This document shows, piece after piece, positions 17,324 to 26,957 of a stretch of DNA of 64,000 bases. Both the position numbers and the translations under genes were made by a program. Source of the stretch: CAVXXB01 sp963765585 (GTDB lineage: Bacteria; Calditrichota; Calditrichia; JAJRVZ01); assembly GCA_963765585.1 (NCBI GenBank), contig CAVXXB010000008.1, positions 496,001-560,000 on the forward strand. The letters run 5' to 3'. Numbering within the stretch: the first letter of the stretch is position 1; every line of letters begins with the position of its first letter. A model generated the notes under the pieces. That model did not search any database, had not been told where the DNA came from, and was given only the letters and a program-made list of their open reading frames with translations.

Positions 17324-19705
17324 TTATTTCAGCAATATCAGTTTTTTCATATCGCTAAAAGCCCCTGTGTGGATTTGATAAAAATAAATGCCGCTTGAAA
17401 GATCAGATGCATCAAACTCTACCTGATGCATGCCTGCAGACATTTGATTATCAACCAGTGTTACTACATCCCTGCCCAAAATATCATATACAATCAACCT
17501 AACTCTTTCAGAAACCGGGATTTGGTATTGGATGATTGTGGCGGGATTAAAAGGATTAGGGTAATTTTGGTTTAATTTGTATCCGCTAATTACGCTTACT
17601 TCAGAGCCATCTATAGCAAGTGGCAAACTTGATGCGACCCAGACCGGCTCGCTTTGATCACCATTATCAATTGCGCCTAAAAAGCCATGATTAACATTCG
17701 TCCTGTCTTTTGTCCTGCCGGAAACACCTTCATCCAATCTCCAATACCCAACCAGGCCGCTGTCCGCCGAAACATAATAAACCTGGTCCAAAGAAATATT
17801 CATGGTAGAAACAATCTGATTTTCAGATCTTGTCTTGTTCCAAACCCGTACCTCATCGATGGTGCCATCAAATCCTCTGGTCCGGTCAGCGGGAGAATTA
17901 CCAATAAAAAGATTAATTGACGGGGAAGCTTTGAAAGTGGTTGTAACCGCTTTTTCAGACACGATTTTACCGTTGACATATAATTTCATTTTTGTACCGT
18001 CATAAGTTGCCGCCAAATGAGTCCAGACATCTCTGGTGATGGCATCCGGCGGTGATTGTAATCCGATCCAATGACCGTTTCCAAATATAAAATCGAGATA
18101 ACCGGTTCCTCCACACCTGAGTACATAACCATAATCCGCGCCGGCAACCATTTGATCTCTGCTTATTATCGCACCCTTAAATGATTCATCTCTGAACTCA
18201 TTAACATTAACCCACGCCTCCAATGTGATGTTTTTGCCGGTAATTGCCAATGTGCTGTCATTGCCGCAATCCACATAGTCATCCACTCCGTCAAACGATA
18301 ATGCATATTCACCTTTATCCGCAATAATCTCACCAAAATAATCAAAGGCGATGTTTTTATCCATCCAGGCCATTCTGTCAATCACCCAGTCTTTCAGGTA
18401 TGTGATTTCTTCTTCATGAGTAGCACCGATAAAATAGTTTGGCCATATATATGTCCCGAGTATATCCCATCGTTCGAAATTTCTTATTTGTGCTTCCTGT
18501 AGTTCGGTCGCAAGACTGTCAATTATATATACAATTCTTGTATCAGCGAGCTGTATTTCTCTGAGCTCAAACCATCTTCGTTCCAATTTTGAGATAAAAC
18601 TTTTATCTTCCAGTAATTTTCTCCACCAGAAGGGTATATTATTTGTCAGATTTTTTGGCGAAAGGACATACCAACCTGCAGTTGAAAAACCATCATCGTA
18701 AGTTACATTTCCAAAAGCCAGATTGAAATCCCATACCGGGCCCATTTTCAATTTGCCGCCATTACTGGCTTTATCTTTGTGCAAAAATGTACTTAACCGA
18801 TAGCCATCTACATTCCGGCCAATTTCATTAAGAATTAAAAAATCGATAAATGACTCAGTATTGATGTACTTTGAATAACCGGTTAATGTATCGGTATATG
18901 ACTCTGAATCCATTACGGATTCAAATTCTGAAATAAAGCCCTTAATATACTCTTTCTGTTCTTCGACGATATCTGAAAATTTTGGATAATGATACTGATA
19001 AAATATTCTTTCAACCAGATCTGCGTTGGCGGGATAATCAGATCTCCATCCCCCGTTGTCCTCACCTTCAGTCTTATCAATTTTAATGATATAGCCGCCG
19101 GTTACATCATCCCCGGAAATTTCTTCCGGATTTAATGTGGCGATATCAACCCTATTTTTATCGCGTTTAATTTTTTCCATTAAGACATAAACACCTCTGT
19201 AATCGCCATTTAAAATCAGCTCGCAATATTTTGTGCGGCTGGCATACCAACCAAGGTCTCTTGCTAAGCGGTATTCCAGAACATTACGCATCAGGCTTTT
19301 ATCACTATAAGGTGCATGCAGGATCCAGTCATTTTCCTTTGGCATTCCCAATAATGATACATTATTGTTTTCGCCAAGTGAATCCACGGTTTCAAAAGCA
19401 TACTGCTTCTTGGGAAAGCCCTGCGATGTTGCTCCGCGAAGTTCAATCCTTATATCACCATCGTAGTTATTCAGGGAATCGGTTACTGAATTGGGATGAC
19501 CGTCGCCATTCCAGATAATACCTAGTTTTGCCTCTATTTTGGGTGAATCGGGTATGGTCTCACCGTAGGTATCAATGATAACAATGGGCAAATTCGAAGA
19601 GCTAAATGCCAAAGTCTTGTCATTTAATTTTTGTTCATTGAAAGAAGCGGATGCGCTTCCTGCAAAAGTAATGGCACACAGTAAAACTATAATTATTGAT
19701 TTCAT
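17324..19705 (-). CDS. CotH-kinase-family secreted protein with LamG domain and T9SS sorting domain
   Basis: The ATG at 19705 follows an in-frame TTG by one codon; neither has a good ribosome site. Signal peptide ends SASASFNEQ. Residues about 40-390 match the CotH kinase-like fold: IELRGATSQGFPKKQYAF, DWILHAPYSDKSLMRN, YRGVYVLMEKIKRDK, GGYIIKIDKTEGED and MGPVWDFNLAFGN. CotH proteins are atypical kinases first known from Bacillus spore coats. Residues about 465-690 are a concanavalin/LamG-like lectin domain (LSFDGVDDYVDCG ... TLEAWVNV ... DEVRVWNKTRSE). The last 85 residues are a T9SS sorting domain (NYPNPFNP ... KLILLK). The gene sits between two paralogous sulfatase genes. It may be a surface glycan-binding protein; phosphorylation activity and target are unknown. 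Confidence 0.88.
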   Translation of the reverse strand: MKSIIIVLLCAITFAGSASASFNEQKLNDKTLAFSSSNLPIVIIDTYGETIPDSPKIEAKLGIIWNGDGHPNSVTDSLNNYDGDIRIELRGATSQGFPKKQYAFETVDSLGENNNVSLLGMPKENDWILHAPYSDKSLMRNVLEYRLARDLGWYASRTKYCELILNGDYRGVYVLMEKIKRDKNRVDIATLNPEEISGDDVTGGYIIKIDKTEGEDNGGWRSDYPANADLVERIFYQYHYPKFSDIVEEQKEYIKGFISEFESVMDSESYTDTLTGYSKYINTESFIDFLILNEIGRNVDGYRLSTFLHKDKASNGGKLKMGPVWDFNLAFGNVTYDDGFSTAGWYVLSPKNLTNNIPFWWRKLLEDKSFISKLERRWFELREIQLADTRIVYIIDSLATELQEAQIRNFERWDILGTYIWPNYFIGATHEEEITYLKDWVIDRMAWMDKNIAFDYFGEIIADKGEYALSFDGVDDYVDCGNDSTLAITGKNITLEAWVNVNEFRDESFKGAIISRDQMVAGADYGYVLRCGGTGYLDFIFGNGHWIGLQSPPDAITRDVWTHLAATYDGTKMKLYVNGKIVSEKAVTTTFKASPSINLFIGNSPADRTRGFDGTIDEVRVWNKTRSENQIVSTMNISLDQVYYVSADSGLVGYWRLDEGVSGRTKDRTNVNHGFLGAIDNGDQSEPVWVASSLPLAIDGSEVSVISGYKLNQNYPNPFNPATIIQYQIPVSERVRLIVYDILGRDVVTLVDNQMSAGMHQVEFDASDLSSGIYFYQIHTGAFSDMKKLILLK

Positions 19706-19769
19706 CAATATTTTTTTTCTAAGGTTTTTATCTCGTCTCAGATATTATTTATAAGCTCACGTCATAAAA

Positions 19770-22181
19770 TTACTTTATGAGTGTCATTTTTTTTGTCGAT
19801 ATTCTGCTGCCTGTTTTAAGGGCAACTATATAAACACCACTTACAAAGTTTTCCGCATTCCACTCGATTTCATATTTACCCGGCTGAACATTTCCATCAA
19901 CCAGTTCCGCTACCTTTTGTCCAAGAATATTGTAGATACTTAACTGAACCTCAGATGCTTCTGGCACACTATAGCCTATTATTGTAAGCGGATTGAAAGG
20001 ATTTGGATATGGTTCAGAAAGAGAAAAATCCCGGGGAAGATTATTCTGCGATATAGCAATCCCTGTGACTTCATTCGCAGTCGCCTCAAGGCCAAGATCG
20101 AAGGAAAGATCATCATTTTCATTTGAATATTGGTGCACTTCAACAGCTATTACATTTTCACCTTCAACCAGGCCGTCTACCGAATACAGTCTGCCATAGA
20201 ATTGATATTCCGAAGTCCCGGTGATATCCATCTTTGCCAGCGTTGCTGCTGTGATCGAATCCGAGGGCATATTGGATCGGGAGAGTATGACGCCGTTCAG
20301 ATAGATCACCGCACCATCATCGACAAGCAGATCCATATAAAGAGGATTTTTGTATTTTGCCAGCGTATCAATAATAAAATTGTGTCTGAAATAGTAAGTA
20401 ATATGGCCACTCTGAAGCACTGTGGATTCATCATCATCACCAAACCCGAACTCAGCTGATCCTGTTGACCAATTACTATCATCAAAGTCGACTGCACGCC
20501 ATGCTGTGCCCAAATCGCTGCCGTTATCGTGATAACGCCAGTTAGAGCCACGCGCCACCAGTACCTCAGCCTTGGGAACATATGGTTTTTCAGTTAATTC
20601 TCTTTCTTTAACTCCATTATAGTGGGTTGAATTATTTTTTTCCAGCCACTCTAAAAGGCAGGCACGCAGTTCCTCAGCTTTTTCATAATACGCCGCATTG
20701 TTGCGGTTGCCGGCGATCAGGTTATTCATTTCGTGAGGATCTGTGTTCAAATCATACATTGCGTTTAATACAGTAGATGTCGTGGTAAACGGAATAAACA
20801 GTTTCCAGCCGTCTTTAACAACCATATAATTCGGTGTATTATCGCCGTTGGAACTCCACTCTGTGACAACATATTTGCCATGTTCGCTGTCGGTGCCTTC
20901 GATAAGACCTCTCAGGCTCTTTCCATCCGATATATGCTCTCCTGCATTCAGGTAATCGAGAATGGTCGGAAACAAATCTACCAAAGAAACATAGCCGCTG
21001 ACTGTTGTTCCGGGATTGATTTCACCAGGGAAACGCATCAGAAGCGGGATATGTGCGGATTCTTCATAAAAGATATTTTTCTCACGCATACCATGTGCAC
21101 CCAGCATTTCACCATGATCGCTGGTAAAAATAATCAGTGTGTTATCGGCCAGCCCAAGTTCATCCACTTTGTCCAGAATTTTACCCACCCAGTCGTCAAT
21201 TTCTTTTACAAGTCCATAATAATTTGAAATCATATATTTAATCATTTCAGGATCTGCGTACTCCGGATTGTCAAGCCTGCCATTTGATCTTTCATAGGGA
21301 GAATACCTCATATCGTCCGAAATACTTACAGGTGGTACCATTTCCCCCGGCGGGTACATACTGTAGTATGGTTCCGACGGAAGTATGGGGGAATGCGGAA
21401 AATGAAATGAACATGTTATACTGAAGGTAGAATCCTGAAGTCTTTCAAGGGCTGCTATGGTTTGTTTCGCCTGATACGCAGTCAATGTATGCTCCTTGTC
21501 CAACTGCAATTCACCATGCTGTTCGGGTTGCGTATGTTTGAGGCCCTGTGCCTCCAAATCCTCATAAGATATACCGTAATATTTATCCAGAGGATCTGCT
21601 TTGTATGGATAGCGCAATATACCCCCCAAAAATTCACCTGGACCCGGTGCAGGAACTTCTCCAAGTGTATTAAGATAGTCACCGTAAATTTGTGATTGTC
21701 CGCCGGGGCCAAAAATATGCCTCCCATTTTCTGCAACTTGTATTGGATTCTTATAAATTTCGGCATGGGATGACAATGCATGCCATTTACCGTAATACTC
21801 ACAATGATAGCCACTGTCAGTTAATATTTCATCAAAAGTCGGCATCTCCATTACTGGTTCTTCATCATAGTAGTATGTTTGACTATTGCTATTGACACCG
21901 GTGTTTTCAACTATGTGTCCGGTAAGAATTGACGAGCGCGCCGGTCCACACACGGCACAGGGTGTGTATGCATTCTGAAAATATACACCCTGCTGTGCCA
22001 ACTGGTCGAGATTCGGTGTTTCCAGAACCGTATTCCCGGCAATGCTCATGGCATCGTAGCGCTGCTGATCGGTTATGATAAACAAAAGATTTTGTTTTGT
22101 ATGCTGTGCATTGGCAAAATAGCAAATACCAACCAAAAGAATTATGATGTGCGAGAATATGTTCAATCTGCATTTTTTCAT
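19770..22181 (-). CDS. S1 sulfatase fused to a galactose-binding-like domain and T9SS sorting domain
   Basis: The frame is open 61 codons further up, but the ATG at 22181 (MKKCRLNIF) is chosen: AGGAG stands ten bases before it, a signal peptide follows (ending YFANAQ), and the extension would overlap the phosphoesterase gene. The 803 residues contain a sulfatase (about 28-510; FIITDQQRYD, active-site CGPARSSILTGH with Cys78, TSDHGEMLGAHG), a galactose-binding-like beta-sandwich (about 525-690; WRAVDFDDSNWSTGSAEFG, VIYLNGVILSRSNMPS, NVIAVEVHQYS) and a T9SS sorting domain (PYPNPFNP ... KKMTLIK). It is thus a sulfatase exported to the cell surface. Its catalytic part is a near paralogue of the lipoprotein sulfatase at 15645-17246. 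Confidence 0.92.
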   Translation of the reverse strand: MKKCRLNIFSHIIILLVGICYFANAQHTKQNLLFIITDQQRYDAMSIAGNTVLETPNLDQLAQQGVYFQNAYTPCAVCGPARSSILTGHIVENTGVNSNSQTYYYDEEPVMEMPTFDEILTDSGYHCEYYGKWHALSSHAEIYKNPIQVAENGRHIFGPGGQSQIYGDYLNTLGEVPAPGPGEFLGGILRYPYKADPLDKYYGISYEDLEAQGLKHTQPEQHGELQLDKEHTLTAYQAKQTIAALERLQDSTFSITCSFHFPHSPILPSEPYYSMYPPGEMVPPVSISDDMRYSPYERSNGRLDNPEYADPEMIKYMISNYYGLVKEIDDWVGKILDKVDELGLADNTLIIFTSDHGEMLGAHGMREKNIFYEESAHIPLLMRFPGEINPGTTVSGYVSLVDLFPTILDYLNAGEHISDGKSLRGLIEGTDSEHGKYVVTEWSSNGDNTPNYMVVKDGWKLFIPFTTTSTVLNAMYDLNTDPHEMNNLIAGNRNNAAYYEKAEELRACLLEWLEKNNSTHYNGVKERELTEKPYVPKAEVLVARGSNWRYHDNGSDLGTAWRAVDFDDSNWSTGSAEFGFGDDDESTVLQSGHITYYFRHNFIIDTLAKYKNPLYMDLLVDDGAVIYLNGVILSRSNMPSDSITAATLAKMDITGTSEYQFYGRLYSVDGLVEGENVIAVEVHQYSNENDDLSFDLGLEATANEVTGIAISQNNLPRDFSLSEPYPNPFNPLTIIGYSVPEASEVQLSIYNILGQKVAELVDGNVQPGKYEIEWNAENFVSGVYIVALKTGSRISTKKMTLIK

Positions 22182-22224
22182 AATGCGGAATCTCCTAATA
22201 CTCAATAATATAATTTTACCGATG

Positions 22225-23043
22225 CTACTGTTGCATAGGAACAGCTGATTGTATCGAAACGAATTGATGTTTTGTTGTATCTGCTGAAACCTGCCACAAC
22301 CGGTATCCAAATGGCCTTTTGTCAAAATTTTTACTGGTCGTTTCGCCACTAACCATCTGAACATTCCTGTAATTGTTAATCACCAGTTTATGTGTATGAC
22401 CGGATAGGTAAGCAATCACATTGTTCTCAGTAAATAATTTCAAAATTTCTTTTCTTTTGGCGAATGGAAAATTGAAATATTGCTCTTCTTCATCGGGTGA
22501 ATTTATATATAACGGGTAATGTCCGACTACAAATACGGGATACTTTTTTTTCCTTTGCTCTTTGAGAATTTCTTTAAACCAGGAATCATGTCGTTCTGAT
22601 TCATTCTGCACATTGGCAGTCCATAACTGAGTATTTGTTACAATAAATGAATATCCCTTATTCTTGAATTCATAATAATCTTTTCCGATAGTTTTTCGAT
22701 AATATCCTAGAGTTGTATCGTTAGGAACTTTTCCTACATCATGATTTCCGGGTGCAACATAGCAGGGCATTTTGAAATCTTGCTTTATTTTTAAGAAATC
22801 AGCATAAGAACTATCAGAAGCATTGTGCACTAAATCACCGCAGATCACCACAAAATCACAATCCGTTTTATTTATTTCCTGTACGACCAGCTGAAATGAA
22901 TTTATATCATGTTCATAGCCGCCCATTCCTAACTGAGTGTCACATAACTGTACAAATGAAAACGGTTTTTGCTCAGTGCATGTGAAAAAAACAATGCAAG
23001 CAAGGACAATAAATAATATATATTTAATACTATGCTTAATCAT
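22225..23043 (-). CDS. Calcineurin-like metallophosphoesterase, probable lipoprotein
   Basis: ATG at 23043 is used; an in-frame GTG directly before it is possible. The signal ends IVFFTC, a weak lipobox. Metallophosphoesterase motifs are in order: QLCDTQLGM (DxQ in place of the usual DxH), VVICGDLVHN, VAPGNHDVG, VVGHYPLY and LSGHTHKL. These bind two metal ions that hydrolyse phosphomono- or diesters. Closest in look to the small secreted purple-acid/CPPED1-like phosphatases. It lies between the GH99-like gene (stop 51 bases before) and the sulfatase with T9SS domain (start 43 bases after), so it probably belongs to the glycan-degrading operon and may remove phosphate from the glycan (inference). 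Confidence 0.9.
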   Translation of the reverse strand: MIKHSIKYILFIVLACIVFFTCTEQKPFSFVQLCDTQLGMGGYEHDINSFQLVVQEINKTDCDFVVICGDLVHNASDSSYADFLKIKQDFKMPCYVAPGNHDVGKVPNDTTLGYYRKTIGKDYYEFKNKGYSFIVTNTQLWTANVQNESERHDSWFKEILKEQRKKKYPVFVVGHYPLYINSPDEEEQYFNFPFAKRKEILKLFTENNVIAYLSGHTHKLVINNYRNVQMVSGETTSKNFDKRPFGYRLWQVSADTTKHQFVSIQSAVPMQQ

Positions 23044-23094
23044 CACCTGAATTTCAATACTGTGTTTTCTACCAGTAAATCATTCCTGCCCGGT

Positions 23095-26000
23095 TTATTT
23101 TAAAAGAGTTAGTTTCTTCGTTAATAAGGTAGAATTCGTCTTAAGAGTCATGATATAAATTCCACTTGATAAATCGCTCGCATCCCAATAAACGCTGTAA
23201 AAACCGGGTTGTTTCTCTGAGTTCTCAAGGATCCCGACACTTTGACCCAATAAATTGAAAATTTCAATTTTAACATTGCCATACTGCGGAATACCATATT
23301 CAATCATCGTACCCGGATTGAACGGATTCGGGTAATTTTGACTCAGAGAATATTTTGTTGGAATTCGATTTTCATCCTCAATAGCTGTAGAAGGTTCGAT
23401 CGTGATAGATACCTGATCTTCGCCGGTCGCTCCGCCGTTATCTGTGACGGTCAATGTTATTTCATGGGTTCCGGCTGACAAACTAACTGTTGGATTTTGA
23501 CCGGTTGCTAATACAGAGCCATCCGTCGACCAGGAATAACTCGATATGGTGCCATCCGGATCCATACTGGATGAGCCGTCCAGATCTACCGATTCGGTGC
23601 CATTACCATCTTCGTCTTTAAGCGTCTGATCTTCACCGGCATGTGCTACCGGAGACAGATTGACACCGCTGAATTTAATACCGTCAATTCTGCTTGTGAC
23701 GGCGCCGGTCTTAAAACGGTACAATCTGAAAAAGTTAATATTTTGCATATCGGGTTTTTCGCCGGTAACACCCGCTTCGGCAAAATCAAGAATGATATAA
23801 TTCCAGCCATTTTCTAAATTGTTCAGTTTCCAGTTATATTCATTTTGATCCGGTCTTCCTGCGCTGCTGATTTCTAGCTGATGCGAAGCACTTAACAGAC
23901 TTACATCAGAAACAAAATACCAGAATTCTAATCGGGTGAAAGATGCCGCTGAAAATGGTACTGAAAACACTTTTTTAAAGTCATCGGTGCTGCCCCCAGA
24001 TGCCTCCAGACATCCAAGTCCCTGCTTCTGGTCGGATGTATTCACTTTGAGTGTATTGGATGAATTCCAGTCTGTTGCAAAATCGCAATCATCAAAATAA
24101 CCACCATCAACTGTAATCGTTACCTGATCAGAATTTGTCGCGCCTTCATTATCAGTAACGGTGAGTGTAATAATATGAATACCTTCCGAGAGACTAACAG
24201 TGGGTTTTTCTCCGGTGCCAATTTCTAATGCGCCTTCCGCCCATGAAAAACCTGCTATAGTCCCGTCCAGATCAAAACTATCAGAACCATCCAGGGTAAC
24301 TGTGCCATTTCCGGAACTATCACTTATCACAGTCTGATTTGATCCGGCATCAGCTACCGGTGCCTGATTGCCGCCAATGCCCCTAAACTTGATGTCATCA
24401 ATCCTGGTTGTCACAGAACCATTTTTAGCATGATATATCCTGAACCAGTTTATATTTTCCAAATCTGGCGTCTCGCCTGTTACGACAGCATCGCTAAAAT
24501 CGAGAGTCACATAGTTCCAACCATTTTTCAGGCTGTCCAGTGACCAGGAATATTCATTTAAATCCGGTTCACCGGCGCTGCCTAGTTCAACCTGGTTATC
24601 AGATGCAAACTGACTGACATCGGATACATAGTACCAAAATCCCAGGGTTGTGGAAGAATCGGCTGACAGGGGCCAGGGAAATTTTTTATAAAACTCCTCG
24701 GGTAGGGTTCCAACTGACTCTAAACATCCAGATCCCTTTTTCTGGTCGGTAGTATTTACGTTTAAATCATTTGATGATTGCCAGCCTGTTTTAGAATCAC
24801 AATCATCAATCTCCGCCTTAACTATTATTCTAATCTGGTCTTCATCTGTATGTCCATCATTGTCGGTTACGGTGAGTAAAATGAGGTGCGTTCCTACATC
24901 AAAACTCACGGAGGGATTAACGCCTGATGCAATTTCTGATCCTTCTTTTACCCAGGAATAATTGTTTATGGATCCATCAAAATCAATACTCCTGGAAGCA
25001 TCTAATGTTATTAACTCTTTGCCATCTTCATTATTGTCAACTTTGATAATGTCAGGACCGGCATCAGCAACAGGTTTTTGCACGCCATCGGCTCCGATAA
25101 ATTTGATATCATCAATCCGTGTGATAACAGTTCCATTTTTTGAGTGATATATCCTGAACCAGTTCAGATTGTCCATATCAGGGGTACCACCTGTTTCCTG
25201 AGCATCGGCAAAATCAAGTTTAATATAATTCCAGCCTTGTTCAAGATCTGCATTATCCAGTGTCCAATGGTATTCATTCGCATCGGCTGCACCACCACTG
25301 CCCAGTTCCACCTGGTTTTCAGCATCCAATTTGCTTATATCTTCAATGTAGTACCAGAATCCTATGGACGTACTTGAACCGGCAGAAAATGGTGTTAAGA
25401 ATGTTCTTCTAAATTCATCGGAACTACTACCGTCAGATTGCAGACAGGCAGAACCTCTTTTTTGAAGGGTCTTGTTAATACCTAGTGAATTATCCGATTC
25501 CCAGCCAATATCACTTTCGCATAAGGATATATATTCACGATAATTTCCCTCGTACGGAGTGATGGGTATGGAACTTGTTAACGGAATACTGCCATCGAGC
25601 ATTTTCTGAGTCTCACCAGCCAGTCTTAAATACCAATCGCTAGGCAAATCATAACCGTCCGCATCCAGGGTAACAATCCGATCTTGTATTCCGACCGGAA
25701 CCTGAGATAAATTTTCAGCCAATTTAAACATCGCCGTTCCTTCGTCTACCTCATCAAACATGGCCACATAAATAAATTGAGATCCAATCGAAACGGCATT
25801 GTATGCCTGTCGCCAGAAGTAATTCCCGCCGTCACGCGGTATCTGGTTTAATGGCCCATCATGTATATTCTTCCATGAAAAGCCGGGCCAGATAACCGGC
25901 ATATAATCTACACCATTAGAAAAACAAGTATTTAAGTCAGGAATAAGCCGGTCATTTTTCCAGCCGTCAATTCCGGATTGATTACTATACCGGCCAACAG

Positions 26001-26439
26001 TCCATGGAGAGATCATGTCCAGTGAATTATATATGTTTGCCCATGCAGGATCCGATTCAGAATCACCTTCCAGAGTACGCCATCTCGATGGCACACCACC
26101 CATTACGTAGGCCCGGTATTTCGGATCTGCTGAATTATGGAAATAATCTATGATCTGCTCAAATGTGGAAGTCTGCAGACCTCTTCCGGAAAATCCAATT
26201 CCCCAGATCGCTATGACCGGACGACCATCCTGATATAAATATCCTTCCTGATTTAGAACATCATATGTATCAACAAGGTATTCCCAATCTGTGATAAGTT
26301 TATTATATAGATTACCATCATCATCCGTACCTGAAAGATCATACATAACCGCAAAATATCGGTCATATGTGTCTGCCGCGCCAATCACATTCTCCAGGAC
26401 CTTGTTTCGTACTTCAAACAGTCTGTTCGTTTGTAGCAA
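23095..26439 (-). CDS. GH99-like enzyme with three lectin/PKD modules and T9SS domain, C-terminal part of a frameshifted gene
   Basis: This frame holds most of a protein whose first 140 residues lie in 26414-26842. Dropping one T at 26422 joins them into 1248 codons. The enzyme part has VMYDLSGTDDDGN, IAIWGIGFSGRG, MPVIWPGFSWKN and AMFDEVDEGTAMFK. The two Glu three residues apart (230 and 233 here) match the catalytic pair spacing of GH99 endo-alpha-mannosidases (ExxE). Then come three repeats of about 235 residues (307-543, 546-779, 783-1017), each a beta-sandwich (FWYYxxDxS ... VELGSxG ... GWNYxxLDF ... ITRIDDIKF) followed by a PKD domain (VADAGP ... LDASRSIDFDG ... LTVTDN). The last 90 residues are a T9SS sorting domain. 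Role: probable surface endo-acting alpha-mannosidase; specificity inferred. Confidence 0.85.
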   Translation of the reverse strand: MLQTNRLFEVRNKVLENVIGAADTYDRYFAVMYDLSGTDDDGNLYNKLITDWEYLVDTYDVLNQEGYLYQDGRPVIAIWGIGFSGRGLQTSTFEQIIDYFHNSADPKYRAYVMGGVPSRWRTLEGDSESDPAWANIYNSLDMISPWTVGRYSNQSGIDGWKNDRLIPDLNTCFSNGVDYMPVIWPGFSWKNIHDGPLNQIPRDGGNYFWRQAYNAVSIGSQFIYVAMFDEVDEGTAMFKLAENLSQVPVGIQDRIVTLDADGYDLPSDWYLRLAGETQKMLDGSIPLTSSIPITPYEGNYREYISLCESDIGWESDNSLGINKTLQKRGSACLQSDGSSSDEFRRTFLTPFSAGSSTSIGFWYYIEDISKLDAENQVELGSGGAADANEYHWTLDNADLEQGWNYIKLDFADAQETGGTPDMDNLNWFRIYHSKNGTVITRIDDIKFIGADGVQKPVADAGPDIIKVDNNEDGKELITLDASRSIDFDGSINNYSWVKEGSEIASGVNPSVSFDVGTHLILLTVTDNDGHTDEDQIRIIVKAEIDDCDSKTGWQSSNDLNVNTTDQKKGSGCLESVGTLPEEFYKKFPWPLSADSSTTLGFWYYVSDVSQFASDNQVELGSAGEPDLNEYSWSLDSLKNGWNYVTLDFSDAVVTGETPDLENINWFRIYHAKNGSVTTRIDDIKFRGIGGNQAPVADAGSNQTVISDSSGNGTVTLDGSDSFDLDGTIAGFSWAEGALEIGTGEKPTVSLSEGIHIITLTVTDNEGATNSDQVTITVDGGYFDDCDFATDWNSSNTLKVNTSDQKQGLGCLEASGGSTDDFKKVFSVPFSAASFTRLEFWYFVSDVSLLSASHQLEISSAGRPDQNEYNWKLNNLENGWNYIILDFAEAGVTGEKPDMQNINFFRLYRFKTGAVTSRIDGIKFSGVNLSPVAHAGEDQTLKDEDGNGTESVDLDGSSSMDPDGTISSYSWSTDGSVLATGQNPTVSLSAGTHEITLTVTDNGGATGEDQVSITIEPSTAIEDENRIPTKYSLSQNYPNPFNPGTMIEYGIPQYGNVKIEIFNLLGQSVGILENSEKQPGFYSVYWDASDLSSGIYIMTLKTNSTLLTKKLTLLK
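23389..25521 (-). repeat. Three tandem lectin-like plus PKD coding modules
   Basis: Three in-frame repeats inside the GH99-like gene at 24811-25521, 24103-24804 and 23389-24093, each about 705 bases. The proteins are clearly related but the DNA has diverged, so the duplication is old. Each unit joins a beta-sandwich with an immunoglobulin-like PKD domain. Confidence 0.85.
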
Positions 26440-26842
26440 CAGGATTCAGAAATCTTTGTAAATACACTCCATGAATATTGTATTCTCTCATCCATCTGAA
26501 ATGTACATTAATCGTACTTGAATCATAAGCAGAAAACAGTTTTGCATTAGAACCATCCAGGTAATTCATATTTGTATTATATGTATCCTTATACTCCTCC
26601 ATGGCCGGCCAAAAGTCAATACCAATTTGTGATGCGGATGGATCCACACCGCTATTAAACCAGTGTATCCAGCGATTAGTGGCCGAACTATCTCCTTCGC
26701 AAAAAAACCAACCCTGATAACCCATCATTAGTTTATAAGTCGCATCATCCTGGGCCAAAGTGGTATTGTTCAGGAAAAGGGTAATCAAGATTAATTGTGA
26801 CAATACCATAAAAAACCGATTCTTTTTTTGCTTACGGATCAT
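26414..26842 (-). CDS. GH99-like enzyme, N-terminal part of a frameshifted gene
   Basis: ATG at 26842 preceded by GAGG. Signal peptide ends NTTLAQD. It continues with MMGYQGWFFCEGDSS, IDFWPAMEEY and FRWMREYNIHGVYLQRF, which align with CGYQGWFRAEGDE, IDIWPDVSEY and FKWMEEYGIDGVFMQRF of the intact GH99-like protein at 37889-39184. The frame ends NEQTV and a stop; removing one base gives NEQLFEVRNKVLENV, running smoothly into the 23095-26439 frame. So this is one gene with a single-base insertion, either a real mutation or a sequence error. Confidence 0.85.
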   Translation of the reverse strand: MIRKQKKNRFFMVLSQLILITLFLNNTTLAQDDATYKLMMGYQGWFFCEGDSSATNRWIHWFNSGVDPSASQIGIDFWPAMEEYKDTYNTNMNYLDGSNAKLFSAYDSSTINVHFRWMREYNIHGVYLQRFLNPVATNEQTV

Positions 26843-26957
26843 GATTATACCTCAATTTTTGATGTTTATATTTTGATTTATATTGCTACCTGGTTCTTCG
26901 TCCCGAAGATTTGCTTTGCTATTCCAGAAATTTGTCTGCGAACATCTTTTGCCGCTC

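Noticed and set aside
22182..22364. N-terminal extension of the T9SS sulfatase reading frame
   Set aside because: It overlaps the calcineurin-like gene, lacks a signal peptide at its start, and an ATG with AGGAG and a signal peptide lies at 22181.
23389..25521. Tandem repeats as CRISPR array
   Set aside because: Units are 705 bases, in frame and coding; there are no short repeats and spacers anywhere in the window.
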